Shown in pieces: positions 8,701 to 15,491 of a stretch of 35,951 nucleotides of DNA (positions are counted from its first letter, which is position 1; every line of letters begins with the position of its first letter). This stretch comes from a bacterium UBA6115 (GTDB lineage: Bacteria; Bacillota_A; Clostridia; Christensenellales; Aristaeellaceae): positions 1 to 35,951 of the forward strand of contig DIWD01000054.1 of assembly GCA_002428405.1 (NCBI GenBank), written 5' to 3'. Under the pieces are notes generated by a model, which ran no database searches, had not been told where the DNA came from, and saw only the letters and a list, made by a program, of their open reading frames with translations. A program made the position numbers and the translations under genes.

Positions 8701-9020
8701 ATAGTTGTCAGATAAAAATCATTAGCAATGGCATCGAAAGCAAAGGTTTTTAAGCTGGCGGGCAACGTGAGCTTCTGTATACTGCCCGAGTAGATAAGCC
8801 AGCTTCCCAGGCCGATTACCTCATGACCGTCTATCGTTTCCGGAATAATGAGCTCCGTGAGCTGCTCCATTACCGTATCATCCATTTGGGTAAGAATTGC
8901 CTTACCATTTTCCAGCTCGTAGGTGAAGATATTTTTTGTGCTTTCTGCAAGGGACAAGGGCTTAAGAAGGAACAGGGTTATTGCCACAAAAATAAGGAAG
9001 ATTGCTCGCCTGAACCGCAT
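5796..9020 (-). CDS. Secreted BspA-like leucine-rich-repeat protein, large copy
   Basis: The product has 1074 residues. An N-terminal signal peptide (about residues 1-26, RRAIFLIFVAITLFLL core) is followed by two LRR_5 (BspA-type) modules made of units such as LPEGLxxIGxxAFxxC. Module one spans about 35-490. Module two starts near residue 500 with SADGFEYEVKDG and runs to about 975. Residues 980-1074 form a small beta-rich end domain (GTWRLS, TLNEDGTGTF, final VIFER). There is no LPxTG, SLH or dockerin signal, so anchoring is unexplained and release is possible. BspA-like proteins elsewhere bind host or matrix proteins; here that is inference. Module two plus the end domain is paralogous to the whole mature protein at 9365-11188. 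A good promoter at 9067-9095 sits just upstream, and the start is at ATG 9020 behind AAAAGGAG. Confidence 0.9.
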   Translation of the reverse strand: MRFRRAIFLIFVAITLFLLKPLSLAESTKNIFTYELENGKAILTQMDDTVMEQLTELIIPETIDGHEVIGLGSWLIYSGSIQKLTLPASLKTFAFDAIANDFYLTTIQVAEGSDYFQSIDGVLFQKNADGSLALHTYPGGKAEVSYTVPDGVTAILPSAFDSNRNLNNILLTNEVTGIGTNAFSNSNINEILLPEGLVEIGDFAFSYCSNLRQLKLPASLTTIGEGAFGFTQALSAFELSDEGSHFRLWENALMSSDGKRLIALPIASGNTAFIVPEGVETIDNSAFADNASIKSIILPEGLISIGYGAFSRLSSLSEEIVLPATLKHIGPTAFLQYNAASITLPEGLQSIGAEAFRESKLTSISMPDSVNQLGENAFLDNLFLTEAKLPAGVSTLPWGLFAGCEALRKAVIPAGVTDISVSAFGGCKDLTVHVPDSLNYIQFDAFDSMWSDSEPDLGSITLAGAEDSQAKQIAAQMGLNYVVDISERYLPIKGDGSYTSADGFEYEVKDGAVTITGIYPEGKKVVIPSEIDGCPVRALGKVYQEGESQSSIIWNDGYRELVLPEGLETINSYAFGWSSIEKINLPGTLKTIGSDVFWNTNIKSLALPASLENIGEGAFSHANKLSKLTVDKDNPHFYAKDGMLIDKRSNALIACAGAKGGTAKVPDGVATIGPYAFSGCEKLTAVTLPESVTALGEYAFAWCYKLGKVALPSGIKSLPDKAFFYCSGLNSLTLPEGLTEIGKEALGLTYKLKKLVLPASLITIGEGAFRENGLAAFEVAEGNTAFTVQDGVLFDKGMTKLWGYPNQSKAKEYAVPQGVTEMDQGVFSESKNLKKVTLPEGITVIPQSAFSGDGKNRMVIHLPDTLTTIEDYAFGRTYWGDELVLPAGVRTIGRAFEQASFKALVLPEGLESIGAYSFRWNPELIKVTLPSTLKEIPDGAFSENPNLQEVVGIEYVDMISEYAFQECPRLTLSLPKPGAAVFSGTWRLSAAVMGAMTVSPADAGMPMIIITLNEDGTGTFENEGDPAQEISWTANGSDTLAILSQPGDILMMFFTVADNKLIVEYDQMSVIFER

Positions 9021-9066
9021 GATAATCTCCTTTTGTGCCTCGGCAGCACTTTTTATAATATCCGGT

Positions 9067-9095
9067 ATACTAAAGCGCCATCAAATGATTGTCAA
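9067..9095 (-). promoter_or_regulatory. Promoter of the large LRR gene
   Basis: On the minus strand TTGACA (9095-9090), a 17-bp spacer and TAGTAT (9072-9067) lie 47 bp before the start codon. It falls immediately downstream of the truncated DUF2974 stub, at the point where the duplicated block ends. Confidence 0.75.
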
Positions 9096-9107
9096 TGTAT
9101 GATAGTG

Positions 9108-9281
9108 TCAAGAAGTTGCAGGATCAACAGCCAGAAAGATAGCCGTACAGTATCCCTCAAAGGTATGGTATCCCCTCGCCTTCCGCTTGGCTTCCTGGAT
9201 CAGGTTGTCCGCGTCATTGAAGGGCGAGCACGTCATCCTCACGTCCCCGCGCCACTTGAGGTAATCAATCATGTTGAGCAT
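9108..9281 (-). pseudogene. Truncated DUF2974 copy with an unrelated C-terminal tail
   Basis: From ATG 9281, behind GGGAGG, the frame gives 57 residues. The first 28 or so (MLNMIDYLKWRGDVRMTCSP and on to DADNLI) are nearly identical to the start of the intact DUF2974 protein encoded at 4589-5692, with the same spacing behind an LRR gene and clearly related intergenic DNA. From about base 9200 the similarity stops: the remaining tail contains KRKARGYHTFEGY and lacks any hydrolase motif, so the nucleophile and oxyanion regions are gone. The tail reminds me of the C-terminal end of DDE transposases (ISL3-like), which would make this an insertion-sequence scar; that part is from memory and uncertain. 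It is non-functional as a hydrolase, although the small ORF could still be translated. Confidence 0.8.
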
Positions 9282-9364
9282 ATGGGTCAATCCTCCCGTT
9301 TGTTCCGGACAAGCGACGTCCTTCTCCCGCGCACGCCGGGATTCGCGAAGGTCCGGCCGGGGTC

Positions 9365-11188
9365 TCAGCGGTTGAAAACCACAGCCATTTGATCATTGTT
9401 TCCGACCAACATCCCGTCCCCGGCGAGATACATTGTCCACAGGGTGCTGCCTGATTGGATGACTTCCAGCATGGCGCTGCCGTAGCCGACCCATGTGACG
9501 TCCTCAGCGGGCTGACCCTCCTGCGCGTAGGTGCCGGTGCCGTCTTCGTTCAGCGTCATGATGTAAACAGGCACACCCGCCTCATCGGGGGATACGGGCC
9601 CCGCGTTCACATCAACCATAACTGCGGTCAGACGCCAGGTGCCGGAAAATACATCAGCTCCCGGTTTGGGATTGTTCAGGGTCAGGGTCAGGTTGGGACA
9701 GTTCTGGAAGGCGAGTTCGCTGACATAGCCAACGTGTTCGATGCCCACCACCTCAGCCAGCTTCTGGTTTCCGGAAAAGGCGCCGTCCGGGATCTCCCTG
9801 AGAGTGGAGGGCAGCGTGACTTTGGTCAGTTCCGGATTCCCGCGGAAGGAGTACTGCCCGATGGATTCCAGACCTTCCGGCAGCACCAGGGATTTGAAGG
9901 AGGCATTTTCAAAGGCCCGGCCGATGGTCCTGACGCCGGCAGGCAGGACCAGTTCATCGCCCCAGAAAGTCGAGCTAAAGGTGTGATCCTCGATCATGGT
10001 CAGTGTGTCCGGCAGATCGATCACCATTTTATTTTTCACGTTTCCTGAGAACGCCCCTTCCGGAATCACGGTGATCCCCTCGGGCAAGGTGACCCGTGTA
10101 AGGTTCTTGGATCCACTGAACACACCATGGTCCAACTCTATCACCCCTTGGGGAACGGCGTATTCCTTCGCCTTGCTCTGATTCGGATATCCCCAAAGCT
10201 TGGTTATCCCCTTGTCAAACAGTACGCCGTCCCGCACAATAAATGCTGTGTTCCCTTCTGCAACTTCAAATGCCGTCAATCCATTGTCGCTGAAAGCACC
10301 GTCTCCGATATTGATCAGCGAGGCGGGAAGCATGATAGTCTTTAGCTTGGTTATCCCGCTCAGCGCGTCTTTACCAATATCGATCAAACCTTCCGGCAAT
10401 GCAAGCTTGCTCAAAACGGTTGACATCAGAGCTCCTTCAGGCAGGGCAGTAATGCCCGACGGGAGGTTGATTTTCGCCAGCTTGTAGCACCAGGCAAAGG
10501 CATATTCACCCAGCGACGTCACCGATTCCGGCAGGGTCACGGCGGTGAGCTTCTCACAGCCGGAAAAGGCATACGGCCCGATCATGACAACGCCATCAGG
10601 CACCTTCGCCGTACCGCTCTTGGCGCTAACGCAGGCGATGAGGGCGTTGATGCGCCTGTCGATGAGCATCCCGTCCTTGACATAGAAATGGGGATTGTCC
10701 TTGTCCACGGTCAGTTTGCTCAGTTTGGAGGCGTATGAGAAAGCGCCTCCCCCAACGGTCTCCAGGGAAGCCGGCAAGGCCAGCGTTTTGATGTTGGTGC
10801 CCCAAAACACGTCTGAACCGATGGATTTGAGCGTAGAGGGCAGGCTGATCTTCTCAATGTTCGACCACTTGAACGCAGCGTCATTGATGATCTCCAGCCC
10901 TTCAGGCAACACCAACTCCTTGCTGCTGCTGCCATACCAGACGACGCCGGGCTGATCCTCCCTTTCTTCGGGGGACATACCCAGTATCTTGACAGGATAG
11001 CCGTCGATCTGCGGGGGGATGATCACTTTCTTCCCCTCTGGTATTCCTATTACGATTGCTATGCCGTCTTTCACCTGATACCCAAAGCCGTCTGCAGAGG
11101 TGGTCGTGATGACGAATGCTCCCGCAAAAAAGGGGATCAGACCGGACAGAATACAGCAGACCATCAGCAGCGAAACCAATTTCTTCAT
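9365..11188 (-). CDS. Secreted BspA-like leucine-rich-repeat protein, small copy
   Basis: Two in-frame ATGs exist (11197 and 11188). The second is preferred because GGAGG then has a nine-base spacing, whereas it abuts the first. This gives 607 residues with a clean signal peptide (KKLVSLLMVCCILSGLIPFF). About fifteen to eighteen LRR_5 units follow (for example LPESVTSLGEYAFAWC) up to about residue 510, then the same beta-rich end domain as the large paralogue (TLNEDGTGTYAQEG, last residues VVFNR). There is no sorting signal or membrane anchor. The mature chain aligns with residues about 500-1074 of the large LRR protein, and many units are almost unchanged, so the duplication looks recent. 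The stop of a small signal-peptide ORF overlaps its start as ATGA, implying translational coupling. Surface binding or adhesion is the family-level guess. Confidence 0.9.
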   Translation of the reverse strand: MKKLVSLLMVCCILSGLIPFFAGAFVITTTSADGFGYQVKDGIAIVIGIPEGKKVIIPPQIDGYPVKILGMSPEEREDQPGVVWYGSSSKELVLPEGLEIINDAAFKWSNIEKISLPSTLKSIGSDVFWGTNIKTLALPASLETVGGGAFSYASKLSKLTVDKDNPHFYVKDGMLIDRRINALIACVSAKSGTAKVPDGVVMIGPYAFSGCEKLTAVTLPESVTSLGEYAFAWCYKLAKINLPSGITALPEGALMSTVLSKLALPEGLIDIGKDALSGITKLKTIMLPASLINIGDGAFSDNGLTAFEVAEGNTAFIVRDGVLFDKGITKLWGYPNQSKAKEYAVPQGVIELDHGVFSGSKNLTRVTLPEGITVIPEGAFSGNVKNKMVIDLPDTLTMIEDHTFSSTFWGDELVLPAGVRTIGRAFENASFKSLVLPEGLESIGQYSFRGNPELTKVTLPSTLREIPDGAFSGNQKLAEVVGIEHVGYVSELAFQNCPNLTLTLNNPKPGADVFSGTWRLTAVMVDVNAGPVSPDEAGVPVYIMTLNEDGTGTYAQEGQPAEDVTWVGYGSAMLEVIQSGSTLWTMYLAGDGMLVGNNDQMAVVFNR

Positions 11189-11340
11189 GACAGACATCCT
11201 CCAGCTAATTTTATTATCAGTTCAAGGCACGTAGGTTTCCAGGGTGCCGAGCTTGAACACCCTGCCCATTTGCTACAAAGGGGCAATGTGCCAAAGAGAA
11301 CGCAGAGCAGTACAAAGGACAGCAGCTGTTTTCTCATCAT
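11185..11340 (-). CDS. Small signal-peptide ORF coupled to the LRR gene, probably a gene remnant
   Basis: ATG 11340 follows AAGGA with a seven-base gap, and the frame encodes 51 residues. The first 22 (MMRKQLLSFVLLCVLFGTLP) look like a classic signal peptide. The rest is Cys- and Trp-containing and unlike any domain I know. The stop overlaps the next start as ATGA (11188-11185), so ribosomes could pass directly to the LRR gene. In another frame an ATG opens a short run ending FKLGTLETYVP and a stop at 11222, which reads like the natural end of a secreted protein. The simplest reading is an internally deleted, frameshifted secreted-protein gene that now acts as a leader ORF. Whether it is translated is unknown. 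Confidence 0.45.
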   Translation of the reverse strand: MMRKQLLSFVLLCVLFGTLPLCSKWAGCSSSAPWKPTCLELIIKLAGGCLS

Positions 11341-11372
11341 GCAATATCCTTCCGCAGTATGATTTGTTGCTG

Positions 11373-11401
11373 ATTCTATCGTTTTCCCTATATGGTGTCA
11401 A
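11373..11401 (-). promoter_or_regulatory. Promoter of the LRR/DUF2974 locus
   Basis: On the minus strand TTGACA (11401-11396), a 17-bp spacer and TAGAAT (11378-11373) lie 32 bp before the small ORF. This is a near-consensus housekeeping promoter and is likely the main start for the small LRR gene. Confidence 0.8.
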
Positions 11402-11423
11402 CTGAAAGACAAGCAATGAACAG

Positions 11424-11448
11424 CAGCCGCCCCGTCAGCAGGCGGCTG
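11424..11448 (-). terminator. Possible terminator after rqcH
   Basis: An 8-bp perfect stem (CAGCCGCC with GGCGGCTG) closes a nine-base loop about 90 bp past the rqcH stop. The minus-strand sequence after it is only moderately T-rich, so the call is tentative. The remaining intergenic DNA of 11449-11539 shows nothing further. Confidence 0.35.
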
Positions 11449-11539
11449 GTCTTCCATTTGATCCGGCATATTTTTCTGGTCTGATGAATCGGTTCACGGA
11501 TCGTTCAGCGGTCAAGGAGAGATGAGACCGGCCTTAATT

Positions 11540-13300
11540 TTACAGGCTTTCCGGCGCGGAAACCGGTCCCTGCCTTCCTTGTTTCTCCATCGCCCTGATT
11601 TCTTCCTCCGCGGCGGATACAGTCAGCCCTTTTTCTCCGCTGTAGTGCACCAGGCCAGGCGCGCTGCCCGGGGTCTTCCTGACGTATTTGCGCTGGGTAT
11701 AGTCCACGCGCGTCCTTTGCCCGCGGGACCCGGAGAACCAGGCCGCCAGCTTCGCGGCCATCAGCAGGGTCGCCTCCGGCACGGCCATCCCCTGCGTCCG
11801 GACAAGCACGTGGGAACCGGGGATATCCTTGGCGTGCAGCCACAGGTCATCCGGGGCGGCGTCGCGCAGCAGGCGCTCGTTGCCCATGGAATGACGCCCG
11901 ATAAGAATGGTGAAACCCTCCGGAGAAAGATAGGTCCGGAACTGGGCTGGGGGATCCTTCTTTTTCCCCTTTGGCATACCCTCCCGGCGCAGCAGGCCGG
12001 CTTCGGTAAGCGCGCCGCGGATGGCCGTCAGGTCTCCAGCCCCTTCCGCCCCGTCCAGGAAAAAGAGCGCTTCCTCCAGCTGCTGAAGGTCGGAAAGCGC
12101 TTTCTCCTTCTGCTCCGCCGCCAGCTTGCGCGCGGTGTGCGCCTTGCGGTACCGTTTAAAATAGCGCTGCGCATTGGCCGCGGGGGTGAGCGTTTTGTCA
12201 ATGGGGATGGTGAGCTCGCCCCCGGTGTAGTAATCCGGCAGGGTGACCGCCTCCGCGCCCCGGGGGATACTATACAGGTTCGCGGTGAGCAACTCGCCCA
12301 TCACGCGCAGTTTTTCGGCCTGCGCTTCCGTCAGGATCTCCTCCTCCAGCAGCGCCAGCTTCTTTTCCGCCCGTTCCTGGGCGTTTTTTACGGCTTTGCG
12401 CAGCCCGGCGGCACGCTGGGCGAGGCGCAGGCGCACTTCGCGTTCATAGTACAGCGCCTCCATCCCGGAAGAGAAATTGGGCACACGTTCCTGCCTGTCA
12501 TCCGGCTGGCTGATAAAGCGGAAGGGCAGCAGCGCGCTGGGCGTGTTATCAAGGTCTCTCAGCAGGGTCGGCTCCGCCATTTGGGGCAGCGCCTTAAGGA
12601 GGGCCGCCAGGTTTTGGCTCACCGCATCCCTGTCCAGCCCGGACAGCGGTGCGCCGCATTCCCCCACAAGGCGTGCCGCAAGCTCCGCGGCGCTCATCGC
12701 GCCCAGCCCGGCAATATGATCAAAAAGGAAGCGGTCCAGCGGCCCTTCCGCCCCCCTCAGCCGTTCCAGCACCGCTTCCCGGCTGGCCTCATCCATCGTC
12801 AGTTTGTCCTGCCGCGGCGGCATCACAAAGGGCAGCCCGGGCAGCATCTGCCGCACCCGGCTCATCTCCAGTGTCACATGGCGCATCGCGTCCAGGATCC
12901 TGTCCTGCATGACCAGCGTCAGGTTGCTGTGCTTGCCCATGGCCTCAAAGTACAGCTGCAGCTCTTTCATGTCGCCCAGTTCGTCCAGGGCGGAAAATCG
13001 CAGCGCCAGCAACCGGTCTCCAAAGAGCTGCTCCGCGCCCAGAAAGCGCCCGCCGCCAAGCCGCTTGCGCAGCAGCATGCAGAACATCGGCGCCTCCGCG
13101 GGGTTCTCATAGCTTTTTTCCGTCAGGTGCAGACGCGCGGTGCCCGGAGAAGCGCAGATGAGCAGGCGGCGGTTTTCCCCCCCGCTGCGGATGTGCAGGA
13201 TGGCCAGGTCGTCCTCTGGCTGGGTGATCCTGTCCACCCGCCCGGGCGCGAGAAGCGCGGCCAGTTCACGGGCGATAAAACCCATCAGCAGTCCGTCCAT
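11540..13300 (-). CDS. rqcH: RqcH/Rqc2-type ribosome quality-control factor (NFACT family)
   Basis: The 586-residue protein has the full NFACT layout. The NFACT-N domain covers about residues 1-200 with the D95-R96 pair in FGDRLLALRF, equivalent to the Asp-Arg pair needed for tailing in B. subtilis RqcH. Helix-hairpin-helix and coiled-coil segments span about 210-440 (rich in Glu, Lys and Arg, for example AQERAEKKLALLEEE). The NFACT-R domain lies at about 460-560 with DDLWLHAKDIPGSHVLVR. By family knowledge it binds the stalled 50S subunit with peptidyl-tRNA, recruits tRNA-Ala and adds alanine tails that mark the nascent chain for proteolysis. It is sometimes annotated as fibronectin-binding protein. 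It lies 36 bp behind the zinc-ribbon protein gene, in one operon. The start ATG 13300 has an AGAGGAG site with a rather long spacer. Confidence 0.93.
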   Translation of the reverse strand: MDGLLMGFIARELAALLAPGRVDRITQPEDDLAILHIRSGGENRRLLICASPGTARLHLTEKSYENPAEAPMFCMLLRKRLGGGRFLGAEQLFGDRLLALRFSALDELGDMKELQLYFEAMGKHSNLTLVMQDRILDAMRHVTLEMSRVRQMLPGLPFVMPPRQDKLTMDEASREAVLERLRGAEGPLDRFLFDHIAGLGAMSAAELAARLVGECGAPLSGLDRDAVSQNLAALLKALPQMAEPTLLRDLDNTPSALLPFRFISQPDDRQERVPNFSSGMEALYYEREVRLRLAQRAAGLRKAVKNAQERAEKKLALLEEEILTEAQAEKLRVMGELLTANLYSIPRGAEAVTLPDYYTGGELTIPIDKTLTPAANAQRYFKRYRKAHTARKLAAEQKEKALSDLQQLEEALFFLDGAEGAGDLTAIRGALTEAGLLRREGMPKGKKKDPPAQFRTYLSPEGFTILIGRHSMGNERLLRDAAPDDLWLHAKDIPGSHVLVRTQGMAVPEATLLMAAKLAAWFSGSRGQRTRVDYTQRKYVRKTPGSAPGLVHYSGEKGLTVSAAEEEIRAMEKQGRQGPVSAPESL

Positions 13301-13336
13301 AAAGGCGGCTGTTCTCCTCTTAAAATGTAATTTTTC

Positions 13337-13897
13337 TTAGAGCTTCGCTCCGCACTGGTCGCAGTAATTGGCGTCCTCAGGGCTCAGCGAGCGGCAATAG
13401 CGGCAGCGTACCATCACCTGGATCTTGGCCGCTTCCCGGTATTCCCTGCTTTCCGCCTTGAATTCCTCTACGCCATCCCGCGGCGTATACCCGATTTCAC
13501 TGTTGAGAGGCTCTGTTTCCTCCCATGTCTTTGGCGGAAGAGGCATAAAGCCGGACCTGTCCGCCGTATCCCTTGTCCTGCCGTTGATGGCGTTGGTGAA
13601 GGGCTCCAGGTCCTCCCTGGTCATCTGTCTGTTGCGCGCCGCGCTGGAGACGTCCAGGCCCCTCTCCCCGATCCCCCTGACGATCCCGCCGGCAATCATC
13701 AGCATCATTCCGCCGACGCCCCGGAGCATGAACATCGCGAAGGAGGGTTTTTCGGAGGCGCGGAGGCTCAGCGCGGCGCTGACGAAGATGGACAGGATGA
13801 GGAACAGCCCGATGCCCGACAGCACCATGCCGCCGTAGTACAGCAACTTGCGTTGTGGAGAAAGATCGTCGCTTTCATCATATTCCCGGTATTTCAT
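13337..13897 (-). CDS. Zinc-ribbon membrane protein of unknown function
   Basis: The product has 186 residues. Two hydrophobic segments (about 18-45 and 57-75) follow a charged N-terminus, giving a hairpin in the membrane. A polar stretch leads to a C-terminal zinc ribbon, CRYCRSLSPEDANYCDQCG, with two CxxC pairs. The start at ATG 13897 has AAGGAG eight bases upstream. Proteins of this build (zinc_ribbon_2 plus a membrane hairpin) are common and uncharacterised in Clostridia. It shares a transcript with rqcH, which might hint at a role near the translating ribosome or membrane, but nothing in the sequence proves this. Its leader carries a 30-bp tandem repeat. Confidence 0.8.
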   Translation of the reverse strand: MKYREYDESDDLSPQRKLLYYGGMVLSGIGLFLILSIFVSAALSLRASEKPSFAMFMLRGVGGMMLMIAGGIVRGIGERGLDVSSAARNRQMTREDLEPFTNAINGRTRDTADRSGFMPLPPKTWEETEPLNSEIGYTPRDGVEEFKAESREYREAAKIQVMVRCRYCRSLSPEDANYCDQCGAKL

Positions 13898-13921
13898 ATC
13901 TTTTTCTCCTTATTGCCGGAC

Positions 13922-13981
13922 AGAAAACATTCAGCGCAAGCCTCTACCCATAGAAAACATTCAGCACAAAACTCTATCTAT
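13922..13981. repeat. Two-copy 30-bp tandem repeat in the 5' leader
   Basis: Copies at 13922-13951 and 13952-13981 share AGAAAACATTCAGC-CAA and a pyrimidine-rich end (CTCTA-C-AT against CTCTATCTAT). About 25 of 30 bases agree. They lie between the promoter and the start of the zinc-ribbon gene and would be transcribed in its leader. There are no spacers, so this is not a CRISPR array. Confidence 0.8.
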
Positions 13982-13983
13982 AG

Positions 13984-14012
13984 TATATAACACGCGGACG
14001 CCCCGCAGGCAA
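13984..14012 (-). promoter_or_regulatory. Promoter of the zinc-ribbon/rqcH operon
   Basis: On the minus strand TTGCCT (14012-14007), a 17-bp spacer and TATATA (13989-13984) precede an 86-bp leader containing the tandem repeat. Confidence 0.6.
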
Positions 14013-14064
14013 GGAAAAGGTGAGAATATTTTGAGCCCGCTGATTTTTGCGCACCGGGCACGGA

Positions 14065-14089
14065 GAAGGCCGGCGTCCCGCCGGCCTTC
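14065..14089 (-). terminator. Hairpin terminator after the PPOX gene
   Basis: A perfect 10-bp GC-rich stem (GAAGGCCGGC with GCCGGCCTTC) has a five-base loop, 60 bp past the stop of the flavin-binding protein gene. The run of T that follows on the minus strand is poor, so efficiency is uncertain. Confidence 0.5.
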
Positions 14090-14149
14090 CAGGGATTCTG
14101 TCCTTTTCCGCCCTTCCTTCCGGATCGGTCGGCTCTCCCCGGAACGTTC

Positions 14150-14629
14150 TCAGGGATGCGCCTTGCAGCTGATCTCCAAAACAGTGAGCGTGAACACCGC
14201 CGCGCTGTCCAGCGCCCGCTCTGAAAACGTCCAGTCCCCTCTGCCGGTCGCGTGTTCCATGATCTGCGCCAGCGACCGTGCCTTTTCGGCCCTGCCCTTT
14301 AGGATCCGGATGATGCCCGTGCCGATGACGCTGACAAAACGGGCGGAGAATCCACAGGCCTCCTCTGCCGGGACCAGTTCATACCCCGTATCCAGTTCAA
14401 AGCCGGCAAGAGGGTTTACTTTGATCAGATCGATCTTCCGGCCGTCCTTCGCCCCGTGGAAATGGAACACCCTCTCCCCCTGCCCATGGGAATACCCGAA
14501 GCTGAGGGGCACGATGTAGGCGCCGTCCGGCTGGCTGAAACCCAGCCGGCAGCACCCGCAGGACAGGATCACCCGGTCGATTTCCGCGCTGTCCGTGATT
14601 TCACGGTCTCTTCTTCTCATTTTGCCCAT
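14150..14629 (-). CDS. PPOX-class flavin-binding protein, NimA-like
   Basis: This 159-residue protein starts MGKMRRRDREI, the typical opening of the pyridoxamine 5'-phosphate oxidase-related NimA/Pfam putative_PNPOx group. A split-barrel fold is suggested by CCRLGFSQPDGAYIVPLSFGY (about residues 26-46), VFHFHGAKDGRKID (54-67, the His-Gly region near the flavin phosphate) and GFELDTGYELV. Some relatives confer nitroimidazole resistance by reducing the drug; most are uncharacterised FMN- or F420-type reductases. The gene begins four bases after the stop of the GNAT gene, and its ribosome site (GGGAGG) lies inside the end of that gene, so the two are translationally coupled. The molecular substrate is unknown. 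Confidence 0.85.
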   Translation of the reverse strand: MGKMRRRDREITDSAEIDRVILSCGCCRLGFSQPDGAYIVPLSFGYSHGQGERVFHFHGAKDGRKIDLIKVNPLAGFELDTGYELVPAEEACGFSARFVSVIGTGIIRILKGRAEKARSLAQIMEHATGRGDWTFSERALDSAAVFTLTVLEISCKAHP

Positions 14630-14633
14630 CCCT

Positions 14634-15344
14634 TCAATCCTCCCTGAACAGCCAGCTGACCGGCCGGTCGCACTTTGTGAAGCCCAGTTTCATCTGCAGC
14701 GCCATGGAGACCTCATTGCCCAGAATGACCTGGCCAAAGGGGAGACGTCCCTCGGCAAGCGTCCGGTTGACCAGCAGGGCCTCCATCGCGAAAGCATAGC
14801 CCTTTCGCCGGTGTTCCTCAAACACGTGCAGCATCCCCATGCTGCCGTCCTCATGCCAGCCGATGAAGCCCGCCAGAACGCCGCCTGAATACCCGCCCAA
14901 TAGGCGGCCCTCCCGGATGGTCAGACGGATCTCCTCCAGGCTGTGGATTTGGTAATGCCGGCTGACCAGCTCCGTCTCCGCCACCTTCAGGGGTTTCAGC
15001 TCAACATCCGTCCTGACAGCCAACGGTTCCCTCTTCAGGTAGACTACATTGCGGCAGCGCTGACTGCCGTAAAGTCCAAGGCGCGCGCTGATCTCCCCGT
15101 CCAGTTCCGTGAAGTCGCTGACCAGCACAGGCGTCTCCGGCAGGCTGTCCAGCAGCGACCAGGCCGTTGCCGCGCTGTCAGCGCACAGAAACGGCAGCCC
15201 GCTCTGGCGGTCATAAAGGAGCGCGCCATCCGCCTTTTCCGCCAGGACCTCCGCGCTGCCGCGCCGCATCGCCTCCAGCGCCTGCACGCGCAGAATGGGT
15301 TCCCGTTCAAGGAACGCCATTGTTCTCCGGGTCTGTTCAGGCAT
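14634..15344 (-). CDS. GNAT-family N-acetyltransferase
   Basis: The product has 236 residues. The N-terminal half (1-120) is a divergent domain without clear motifs. The C-terminal half is a GNAT fold, with beta strands GGVLAGFIGWHEDGSMGMLHV and the acetyl-CoA pyrophosphate loop EEHRRKGYAFAM (R-x-x-G-x-A type), ending in MKLGFTKCD. The layout resembles two-domain acetyltransferases of the GNAT_acetyltran/FR47 kind found in Firmicutes. Cytoplasmic; acceptor substrate unknown. The start at ATG 15344 has AAAGGA upstream. It is separated from alaS by a terminator and coupled to the PPOX gene downstream. Confidence 0.82.
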   Translation of the reverse strand: MPEQTRRTMAFLEREPILRVQALEAMRRGSAEVLAEKADGALLYDRQSGLPFLCADSAATAWSLLDSLPETPVLVSDFTELDGEISARLGLYGSQRCRNVVYLKREPLAVRTDVELKPLKVAETELVSRHYQIHSLEEIRLTIREGRLLGGYSGGVLAGFIGWHEDGSMGMLHVFEEHRRKGYAFAMEALLVNRTLAEGRLPFGQVILGNEVSMALQMKLGFTKCDRPVSWLFRED

Positions 15345-15438
15345 CCGCGGCTTCCTTTCTTCTATGATTTTTTATTTATCACAATCAAGTGAACGCGGGA
15401 AATAGCCCCCGCTGCTCATCAGTCTCACCCTGAAAAAG

Positions 15439-15465
15439 AAAACGCCGACCTGCCGTCAGCATTTT
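15439..15465 (-). terminator. Terminator after the alaS-containing operon
   Basis: On the minus strand an 11-bp stem with two G-U pairs (GCTGAC...GTCGGC core extended by A-T pairs) and a five-base loop is followed by GTTTTCTTTTT. It lies 27 bp beyond the alaS stop. A second, shorter hairpin (GCGGG...CCCGC, about 15396-15413) follows it. Confidence 0.75.
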
Positions 15466-15491
15466 CTCAGGCATCCCCCGATTTCCGAAGT

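Noticed and set aside
11522..13330. 602-codon plus-strand frame opposite rqcH
   Set aside because: The product is Arg/Gln/Pro/His-rich without any motif, while the minus strand carries all RqcH domains.
13922..13981. CRISPR-like repeat
   Set aside because: There are only two directly adjacent copies, no spacers and no cas genes.
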